A stretch of 64,000 bases of DNA from Aequorivita vladivostokensis. Its GTDB lineage: Bacteria; Bacteroidota; Bacteroidia; Flavobacteriales; Flavobacteriaceae. How positions within the stretch are numbered: the stretch's first letter is position 1; every line of letters begins with the position of its first letter. The DNA lies in NCBI RefSeq assembly GCF_000952855.1, contig NZ_JSVU01000004.1:124001-188000 (forward strand), given 5' to 3'. The position numbers and the translations under genes are program-made. The notes under the pieces were generated by a model, which had not been told where the DNA came from, did no database searches, and saw nothing but the letters and a program-made list of their open reading frames with translations. Shown in pieces: positions 26,161-34,000 of the stretch.

Positions 26161-27297
26161 TTATCTAAAAACTTTTTCAATAGGTTTGGCAATGCTGTCA
26201 AAAGGCATTTCCTGTGGATTTATTTTGGAATTTCCACGTAGTTTGTTTGCACCTTTTGCAACAATTTTATCACCTTTCTGCAAGCCGAAAGCTACCACGT
26301 AAAGGTTTCCAACTTCTGCCGTTGTCTCAATTTTGGTTGAAGTGGCCATGCCATCTTCGCCCACTTTATACACATAAATACTGCCTTGTTGTTCGTAAGT
26401 GGCTTCCTGCGGAACAACTACAGCGTCGGTATAAACTTTCGGAATTTTAATTTTTCCGCTGTTACCGTTTGTTAAAATTCTTGAAGGATTATCAAAAACA
26501 GCCCTGAAAGAAATAGAACCCGTATTCGCATTTACTTGTGAGTTAATAGTTTCAATGGTTCCTTCTTCTTCGTAAAGGCTTCCGTTTGCCAATAACAATT
26601 GCACTTTCGGAAGTTTTTTTATTTTTTCCTCAAGATCCTTTCCTTCCGCATTTTGAATAAAATCCAAATATTCCTTTTCATTCATTGAGAAATAAGCATA
26701 CACTTTGCTGATGTCTGAAACAGTAGTCATAGGGACTTGTGAAGATGGACTCACCAAAGCACCTTTCCGAAGATTTATGGAACCCACATAACCATCAACT
26801 GGGCTTTTTATGTTTCCGTAATCTATGTTTGCCGCAATGCTGTTATAGCCACTTTTTGCTTGTTGGAGTTTTGCTTTGGCAGTTTCAAGTTGCACATTGC
26901 TGATAATATTTTTTTCAACCAAAGGCTTCAGTTTATCAACCTCAACCTGTGCAGCATTCACGTTAGCGCGAGCGGCAGCGGCGTCTTGGCTCAAAGTTTG
27001 GGTCTCCAGTCTAAATAACGTTTGTCCTTTTCTTACTTTTTGACCCTCATCAACCAAAACATCCGTAATATATCCTGAAATTTTTGCATTTACCTGACTG
27101 TTCACAATCCCTTCAATACTTGCAGGATAGGTTGTAAATGCTGTAACAGTTTTCGTTGGAATTGATACAACCGGTAAAGTTGGGGCTTGTTGTGCCATTT
27201 GGGCCTGTTGTGCACTTTTGTCATCGCCACAAGAAGAAAACAATAGCAGAATGCCTAAAGCTATGGGAAGTGAATGAATAAAATTTTTCTTTTTCAT
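26161..27297 (-). CDS. RND periplasmic adaptor (membrane fusion protein) lipoprotein
   Basis: 378-residue AcrA-type adaptor joining pump and channel. Lipoprotein signal with lipobox FSSC (Cys23). Barrel-sandwich/biotinyl-lipoyl halves are seen as VNAKISGYITDVLVDEGQKVRKGQTLF and NIKSPVDGYVGSINLRKGALV; a helical hairpin lies between (QDAAAARANVNAAQVEVDKL). The beta-barrel and membrane-proximal parts follow (GNSGKIKIPK, AVVVPQEATYEQQG). It lies 20 bases before the pump and 11 bases after the regulator. Confidence 0.94.
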   Translation of the reverse strand: MKKKNFIHSLPIALGILLLFSSCGDDKSAQQAQMAQQAPTLPVVSIPTKTVTAFTTYPASIEGIVNSQVNAKISGYITDVLVDEGQKVRKGQTLFRLETQTLSQDAAAARANVNAAQVEVDKLKPLVEKNIISNVQLETAKAKLQQAKSGYNSIAANIDYGNIKSPVDGYVGSINLRKGALVSPSSQVPMTTVSDISKVYAYFSMNEKEYLDFIQNAEGKDLEEKIKKLPKVQLLLANGSLYEEEGTIETINSQVNANTGSISFRAVFDNPSRILTNGNSGKIKIPKVYTDAVVVPQEATYEQQGSIYVYKVGEDGMATSTKIETTAEVGNLYVVAFGLQKGDKIVAKGANKLRGNSKINPQEMPFDSIAKPIEKVFR

Positions 27298-27308
27298 TGT
27301 TGATTTAA

Positions 27309-27797
27309 TTAGTCGTTTTTATGTTTTTCAGTAAGCTTTTTTTGAATTTTTTCCATGGAAGCACTTGCTTGTGCAAGGAATTCCAAATAATCTTTATGTA
27401 ATTCCAAGTCGAAGATTTCTGAACAATCCTCAGGAAGTTCTGCATTTATTTCCTTTTTATATTCCATTATTTCAAGATGCAGATCGCGTTCGCTTTTCCA
27501 GTTTTTGAGCATTTCATTCATGGAATTTATCATCACATCTGGAACAAGTGTGAAATACTTTTTTCTATCGCCACATTTTGTGTGATAGGTAATTCGGTTT
27601 GCGGCCTGCAAAGTGGTTAAATGTGTTGAAATTGTACTTTTACTGGCATTAAGCTCACAAACCAAAGATTCAAATGTGGCTCCTTTTTTGCCCGTTAAAA
27701 TCAAGGTAGAAAGAATTCGCGCTGCCAGAGGAGCAAGTTGATCCTTGCTCTCAATGTGAACTCCCAATTTCTCAATTAAGTTTTCTTTTTTAGTCAA
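27309..27797 (-). CDS. MarR/GbsR-type winged-helix repressor of the efflux operon
   Basis: 162 residues. The winged helix is visible as AARILSTLILTGKKGATFESLVCELNASKSTISTHLTTLQAANRITY, with recognition helix SKSTISTHLTTL. The C-terminus is a helical dimerisation region. I chose a TTG start at 27797 (reading MTKKENLIEKLG): the longer frame from 27860 would begin upstream of the -7 box TACTTTTG at 27833-27826 and inside the operator palindrome, so it cannot be the translated start. First gene of the operon, directly before adaptor, pump and channel; a self-repressing drug-responsive regulator is the natural reading. Confidence 0.82.
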   Translation of the reverse strand: MTKKENLIEKLGVHIESKDQLAPLAARILSTLILTGKKGATFESLVCELNASKSTISTHLTTLQAANRITYHTKCGDRKKYFTLVPDVMINSMNEMLKNWKSERDLHLEIMEYKKEINAELPEDCSEIFDLELHKDYLEFLAQASASMEKIQKKLTEKHKND

Positions 27798-27825
27798 AAT
27801 ATGTGTATGATTTAAAATGAAGATG

Positions 27826-27833
27826 CAAAAGTA
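27826..27833 (-). promoter_or_regulatory. -7 box of the efflux operon
   Basis: Minus-strand TACTTTTG fits TAnnTTTG, about 29 bases before the TTG start of the regulator gene. The palindrome at 27838-27859 lies directly upstream of it. Confidence 0.6.
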
Positions 27834-27837
27834 CGTT

Positions 27838-27859
27838 TGGTTCGTAATATTCCGAACCA
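27838..27859. promoter_or_regulatory. 22-bp palindromic operator of the efflux operon
   Basis: Arms TGGTTCG (27838-27844) and CGAACCA (27853-27859) around a centre AATATT; 20 of 22 positions are symmetric. It lies between the -7 box and the expected -33 region, where a bound dimer would block polymerase. The size suits a MarR-type dimer, most simply the regulator encoded next to it. Confidence 0.72.
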
Positions 27860-27888
27860 ATCAGTATTAATGTTTTGTTAAATAATTT

Positions 27889-30255
27889 TTAAGGGTTTTC
27901 TGAAGCAGATTTTATTTCAATCTGCTCACGAAGTTCATTGCCGTCCTGATCTACCGTAGTCAATAAATATGCTCCCGGTTTTGGTGAAATGGCCAATTCG
28001 TGAAAGGTTTCGGTCTTTCCGATATATTTTGAATTCAAATACCAAAAAACGGTAGTTTCGGGCGAACGATGGGCCAACTTGAAAATGACTTCGTTTACAT
28101 TTTCATCAAAATTCTTCGGAAGAAGCACGGTTTCATTTTTCTTCGGATAAATAAACGCCATCAACTTTTCGCCTTCCTGCAAACAATTCGGCGCAAAGGG
28201 CGGCAAGATTTGGTATTCGGGGTGAAGTTGTGCGTAATAATATTCCATTACCGGCGGCAGAACGAACCAGTTCTTTTGAACCATTGCTGAAAGTGGATAA
28301 CACGAAGAATTCACCCGAAAATTTTCCGAATCCTTTAGAAATACAGTTTGATGATACAGGCAAGCTTCCGTTCTTGTTCCGTTTTTTGGAATCCATTCCA
28401 TTTTTGTTTCCTCGCAAAAAAGTCCAGCAAGATGGCCGCTTTTGGTACAGATTTCAACCTCAACCAATTCATCATACGGAATTTTAAACCACCCACTTTG
28501 TGGCAAAACATTTAATACATCAAACAAAACTGGTGCGGCAGCTTGAATCCCTGTTAAGCCCGGACGACCTTCACCATCAGCGTTTCCAACCCATACACCG
28601 ATTGCGTATTTCGGTGTAACCCCAACGGCCCACGCATCTTTAAAACCATAACTCGTTCCGGTTTTCCAAGCAAGCGGTTGACTGCTCGTGAAAAATTCCC
28701 AGTTTTCCTCGCCACTTGGGCGATTCACTTTTTCCATTGCTTCGAAAGCTTCGTAAATCGCACCGGCATTCCAAACAGAGGGTTTTTGCTGAATTTCCCC
28801 GAAGGATATTTCCTCGTGATCTTTCATATAAACGGGTTCCACAAATTCATTTTTTCGGTATTCGCTGGAAGAATTGTTGAAGAAATTTAAGGTGGAAGCC
28901 ATTCCGGCATAGGCTTTTGTGATATCCCACAAACTGCTCTCCGCGCCACCGAGAATTAACGATAAGCCGTAATAATCCGCAGGTTTATCGATTGCTTTTT
29001 GATTGGTCTTTTTTAAAACATTATAAAACCGCTGAAACCCAAAATCCCGCAACATCCGCACCGCGGGAATATTTAACGAACGGGAAAGTGCCACACTCGC
29101 TGGCACCGCGCCATTAAATTTTTTATCGAAATTTTCAGGCGTGTAACCATTTACGGTCGTTGGAATATCCGCCACCAACGTATTCGGAAGAATTTCGCCA
29201 GCATCCAATAATGAAGTGAATAAAAATGGTTTCAAAATACTCCCCGTGCTTCGTGGTTTTTCAATGATATCCACAAAATTATTGTGTTCCCGAGTTGTTG
29301 GAGAATTGCCTACATACGCCAAAACCTCGCGGGTGTTTACATCCAAAACCAACACCGCAAGATTATTGATTTGGTTTTGCGCCAGCATATAATTTTGCTC
29401 TTTTACAATATTGTTCACTTTCTGTTGAAGCGAAAAATCAATCGTGGTTTCAATACTTTTTCCGAGATGTTCCCTTCTTATTTTTTCGGTTAAATGCGGC
29501 GCAAACTCTGGCAATGGCAAAGGTTTTCCGGGAAGAATTTCGTCCAAAGCCAATTGATAGGTGGTTTCATCAATTACTTCATTTTGAAAAAGCTTCAATA
29601 AAAGAGCATCTCGTTTTCTCTTTAAAATTTCTTCGTTTTTCCCGGGAAAAATAAGCGCCGGCGCATTCGGAAGAACCGCTAACGCCGCCGATTGCCCCCA
29701 ACTCAATTCGCTGGCAGGAATGCCAAAATACCGCCACGAAGCGGTTTCCAACCCAACCACATTTCCACCGAAAGGCGCGTATGAAGCATATAAATTCAAA
29801 ATAGATTTCTTTTTATAACCTGCTTCCAATCGCGTGGCTTGAAAAATCTCTATAATTTTTTCGAAATACGTTCTTCCTTTATTTTTTCGGGAAAGACGGA
29901 TTACTTGCTGTGTGATCGTACTCCCACCTCGGCGGGAATCGCTGGTAAGATTATTCCAAAGTGCTTTTGAAATGGAAATTGGATTGAAACCGGGATGCCA
30001 GTAAAAATGCTCGTCCTCAAAATAAAGAATACATTTTTCAAATCTTTTTGGCACGGAATCCATTTGCGGGAACCGCCACTGCCCATCATCGGCAATTCGT
30101 GCGCCGAGCATTTGCCCGCTGTTGCTTTCGGCGACGGTTGCGGTGGGAACGTTAAATAATGGCGAGGGTAGGCAGAAGAGCCAGGTTACAAATAAAATGA
30201 GCAGGAGGCTTAGTTTTATTTTGTGGGTTTTTAGGATGGGGAGAATTCTTTTCAT
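27889..30255 (-). CDS. pbpC: Penicillin-binding protein 1C
   Basis: 788-residue bifunctional murein synthase. One N-terminal membrane anchor (SLLLILFVTWLFCL), then a GT51 transglycosylase domain with YFEDEHFYWHPGF (catalytic Glu80) and RRGGSTITQQ. The transpeptidase domain has the S-x-x-K motif STGSILKPF with Ser339 and Lys342, SRSLNIPAVRML, and KTGTSYGFKDAWAVG. The C-terminal ~90 residues match the PBP1C-specific C-terminal domain. PbpC genes typically pair with alpha-2-macroglobulin genes, as here with one small lipoprotein gene between. It starts four bases after the stop of that small gene. Confidence 0.95.
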   Translation of the reverse strand: MKRILPILKTHKIKLSLLLILFVTWLFCLPSPLFNVPTATVAESNSGQMLGARIADDGQWRFPQMDSVPKRFEKCILYFEDEHFYWHPGFNPISISKALWNNLTSDSRRGGSTITQQVIRLSRKNKGRTYFEKIIEIFQATRLEAGYKKKSILNLYASYAPFGGNVVGLETASWRYFGIPASELSWGQSAALAVLPNAPALIFPGKNEEILKRKRDALLLKLFQNEVIDETTYQLALDEILPGKPLPLPEFAPHLTEKIRREHLGKSIETTIDFSLQQKVNNIVKEQNYMLAQNQINNLAVLVLDVNTREVLAYVGNSPTTREHNNFVDIIEKPRSTGSILKPFLFTSLLDAGEILPNTLVADIPTTVNGYTPENFDKKFNGAVPASVALSRSLNIPAVRMLRDFGFQRFYNVLKKTNQKAIDKPADYYGLSLILGGAESSLWDITKAYAGMASTLNFFNNSSSEYRKNEFVEPVYMKDHEEISFGEIQQKPSVWNAGAIYEAFEAMEKVNRPSGEENWEFFTSSQPLAWKTGTSYGFKDAWAVGVTPKYAIGVWVGNADGEGRPGLTGIQAAAPVLFDVLNVLPQSGWFKIPYDELVEVEICTKSGHLAGLFCEETKMEWIPKNGTRTEACLYHQTVFLKDSENFRVNSSCYPLSAMVQKNWFVLPPVMEYYYAQLHPEYQILPPFAPNCLQEGEKLMAFIYPKKNETVLLPKNFDENVNEVIFKLAHRSPETTVFWYLNSKYIGKTETFHELAISPKPGAYLLTTVDQDGNELREQIEIKSASENP

Positions 30256-30258
30256 TAA

Positions 30259-30828
30259 TTAATTCCTATCATATTCCCAAACTCCTTGAATATTTTTAAC
30301 TTTTGGCGGAGGCGTCCATAGATCGGATGTTTCATAATGGATATCAAATAATGCATTTTTAAAATCTCTATCAAAAATTGGTTTTGTGAAATAGCATAAA
30401 TTGGGATAGGTTTCATTAAGAACTTCTCTTGCATCTTCAAAGTCATATTTGTTATATATGGAATCATATTCTTTCTGCGTAACAAATTTTATTCCTCCAG
30501 TAATTAAATCTGGATTCAAAATCAACTTTTCATTAATCCCATATAAACTATCAATGCCTGCGGTCGTTTCAAGTTTAAATTTTTCAATAATATAATTTTC
30601 AAATTCAAAAGCTGGTACTTCACTTTTGTAAATTTGTGCCATTGATTGGTTATTAGGTTCTAAAATGCAATCACAAATTTGGTTTTCTTCTTCTTTTAAT
30701 AAATCATTGATTAGTTCAGCAGTTTTTTCAGAATAAATTTCTGAACGCGTTTTTTGCTTTGTTTCACCGCAACCAAAAATCAAGTTGAATAATAACAATA
30801 AGCTCAGTATTCTGAAATCCATTTTCAT
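30259..30828 (-). CDS. Hypothetical lipoprotein between the macroglobulin and PBP1C genes
   Basis: 189 residues. Signal peptide with lipobox IFGC (Cys20), followed by a charged helix (TRSEIYSEKTAELINDLLKEEEN) and an aromatic, acidic body (KYDFEDAREVLNETYPNLCYFTKPIFDRDF). I recognise no family. Two Cys in QICDC and one in NLCYF might form disulfides. An alternative ATG two codons in is possible. Its stop lies four bases before the pbpC start, so the two are co-transcribed. Base composition is markedly AT-rich compared with pbpC, perhaps a recent insertion into the pair. Confidence 0.7.
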   Translation of the reverse strand: MKMDFRILSLLLLFNLIFGCGETKQKTRSEIYSEKTAELINDLLKEEENQICDCILEPNNQSMAQIYKSEVPAFEFENYIIEKFKLETTAGIDSLYGINEKLILNPDLITGGIKFVTQKEYDSIYNKYDFEDAREVLNETYPNLCYFTKPIFDRDFKNALFDIHYETSDLWTPPPKVKNIQGVWEYDRN

Positions 30829-30924
30829 AAACTCATAATAATTTGATTTCTATAAAATATGCCGGTTGAGTAGCAAAATTCATATAAAATTTACGGTTAT
30901 AGCAAAAACCCCTTCCGTCATTCC

Positions 30925-31038
30925 AAATCGCTTTTGGGCGATTTGAAATGCCACCTTCCCCTGAAAAAGGGGAAGGAGCTTTTTCGTTCATTTGATGGAC
31001 ACCAAACCTTCCCTCCTTTGGAGGGACGGGAGGGAGGC
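30925..31038. repeat. Cluster of three intergenic hairpins
   Basis: AAATCGC/GCGATTT (30925-30931, 30938-30944), CCTTCCCCT/AGGGGAAGG (30954-30962, 30968-30976) and CCTTCCCTCC...GGAGGGACGGGAGGG near 31008-31036. They fill the 210-base gap directly after the macroglobulin stop. No T-runs follow on the minus strand, so they are more likely dispersed repeats or 3' stabilisers than simple terminators. Confidence 0.65.
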
Positions 31039-34000
31039 CTATTGCTCCACCGTAATCCACATCCCCTTATTCCGTGCATAATAATTGTTGTCATACATAG
31101 CCTCCACCTGCGTTCCGGGTAAATAATAAGTTCCAAGATAAGAAGCGTTTAATTTTACACTGAAAGTTTTGGTCTCACCCGCGTTTAAATCGAAGAAGAA
31201 ATTTACCCTATCGTCGCGAATGTCCGTATAACGTGCGTTTCCGCTTGCGCCACCGCCCAATTCTGAAAAACTGGTGTTTACGATTTCCCAACCGCTTGGA
31301 AAGATTTTTGCCAAAGCCACGTGGTTTATCCAATTGTTGGAAGTGTTGGTAACACTTACTTTCGCGATGATTTCCGTGCCCTGTCGCAATTTTGTTACAT
31401 CAATTGGTTTTCCATCGCCTCCCAAATATTCAGATTTTATGGAGAGATTGCGTCTTTCGGCAAGTTCTTTTCCGAGCGGAAGTTTCCCGCGTTGCGATAG
31501 CGTAACGTAAACCACATTCCCTTTTTTGTTTGTTACCGAAACGGAATTGCTTCCCATTACAAACGAAAGGTCGCGCTGCGCAATGGCGCGGTCGGTTTTC
31601 ACCTCAACCGATTTTCCGGCATTTGTAAAGGTAAGCTCCATCGCCTTTCCGCCGTTTTTGGCAACCATTTTCGCCATCGCCATTAAAGCATACGAAGTTT
31701 CCTGAGTGCTGTACCAATTTCTGGATGAAAGATCTTTCGCTACTGAAATAGCTAAATCACGTTGTTTCGGATCGCCCAATAAAACCAAGGTTTCCAAAGC
31801 CATTGCGCTATTTCTAAAAGGCGAACCGTAGGTGTAATAATCATATTTCTGCGAAACAAAATTAATGTTTGCGGTTTGTGCAATCTGTTGCGCGACTTCC
31901 TCTTTGCCGGCCAAAGCATACGCCGCAGCCAGTCGCCATTTGGCATCATTGCTCAGTTCCTTGCTTTCGCGAAGGCGGTTCATTGCAGCGAGCTCCGGTT
32001 TTCCGGCCAATGCCAAGGTATAAAGTCTGTAAGCCTGCGTTAAACTTGAGTTGTACACCGCATAACTATTTCGCCATTGGCGCGCCGTGTTTTGTTGGTA
32101 CAGCAACCAATTGCTCATAAAACTTATAGGCAAAGCGTAGCCTTTTTGCTTCGCTTCTAACATGAAATGTCCCGCATAAGTTGTGCTCCACTCATCTGCT
32201 TCGCGTTCGCCGGGCCAATAGGAAAGTCCGCCGTTAGAAAGTTGAAATCTACCCAAACGCGCAATAGTTGCCTTTACATTTTTTTCAATTACTTGCTTTT
32301 TGTCGAAAGTAATATCGAAAACATCTGCCAAATACAGCTGCGGAAATGCCGAAGAAGTAGTCTGTTCCAAACATCCGTAGGGATAGTGGATTAAAAATTC
32401 CATCCGTTTTCCGAAATCCATCGGCGGCAAGGTTGAAAATTCCAGCATTGCGGCATTGCTTCCCGGAACGCCAAAAGTTTCGAAATTTATGTTTTGCGAA
32501 GCGTTTCCGTCCAAGGTATAATTTGTGGATTTTTGCGAAATGGGGTTCGGGTTTTCTACGTCAATTTCCACTTTGTAGTTCGCTTTTTCGCCATTACCGG
32601 AAGCGGTTACTTCAATGGTTTGAAATTCCTTCGTCGGTAAAACTTCAAAATCGAAATTCACAATCTGCTCGCCCGGTCCGCTGAACGAAACAGTTTTGGA
32701 AGCACCGTTTTTCGGTTTCAGCGCATCGCCTGTTTTTACGGTAATCGTGGCGGTTTTCACTTTATTCTCCATCGCAAAAACGGTAACCGGGAGCGTAACG
32801 GTTTCACCCGGTGATAATTTCCGCGGAAGCGAAGCCAGCACCATCAGCGGAGTACGGACGGGCGTAGTTTTTTCGACACTGCCGTATGCACTTTTGGTTT
32901 TATCGCCCGCAATTACCATCGTCCGCACCGAACCGATGTAATTTGGCATCATAATATTATGACTTGCAATTTTTCCGGCGGCGAGTTCGAATGGTCCCAG
33001 ATATTTCACAACAGGTTTAAATCTGTCGGCTTTTCGGTTTTTTGCACCCAAAGCCGCATCGCCACCACCGATTGCGTAAATATTGTCCACACTGCCGGAA
33101 TAGGCGCCAATTACGTAATCAAACATATCAAAAGTCTTAACCCCCAAAGCCTCGCGACTGTAAAAAGCTTCGTGAATATCTGGCGTTGCGAAGCGTGTTA
33201 AATCCAGCAAGCCTTCATCAACAACCGCCAAAGTATAAGTCATTGGTTTGCCTTTTTCCTCGGAAACTTTTACGGTGAATTGTTTCTCAGGTTTTAAAAC
33301 TTCAGGCATCGAAATTTTCGGATGAAGCACCGTTGAAGGATCTTCTACCGAAAGCGGAATAACGCCGTAAAGCCGTATCGGCAAATCGTTTTTGGTCTGG
33401 CTATGGGGTTGAAGTAAAGAAATATTCACATAAATATTCGGCGCCATTTCCTTTGTGATTTTTATAGCCGCTTTGGTTTCGCCTTTTTTGGTTTCAATCC
33501 AATGCGTTGCCAAAACTTCGGTACCGTTTTCAACGCTAATCAGCGCATGGCCGTCACTTCCCGAAGGAAAGGTTATAAACGCTTCTTCGCCAACATTGTA
33601 TTTTTCTTTGTCTGCAGAAAAAAGTAACATTCGAGCACTTTCCGAATCACCGTCACTTGGGCGCTGCCACCAGTTTCTGTAGAAATAAGTGATTCGCCCT
33701 GTTGCGTGGCCAGATTGTTTATCGATTACGCGAATTAAATATCTGCCGCCTTCTTCTTCGGGAATATTTACAGTGAATTTTCCTTTTCCGCTACCATCGG
33801 TTTTTACCGTGAATTCTTTCACAGGACGATGCACGGTTGAATTTTCATAGGTTGAAAGATTGTCCGAACCACGATTCCACCACCAACGCCATTCAATCTG
33901 GAAAACTTTTACTTCAAGTTCGCGATTTGCCGCAGCTTTGCCCTGCGCATCCACGGAAACTACGTCAAAAGTTGTGTTTTCATCCGTAAAATAGGAACCG

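Noticed and set aside
30954-31036. Terminators of the macroglobulin gene
   Set aside because: Strong hairpins but no T-run on the minus strand; more consistent with dispersed repeats.
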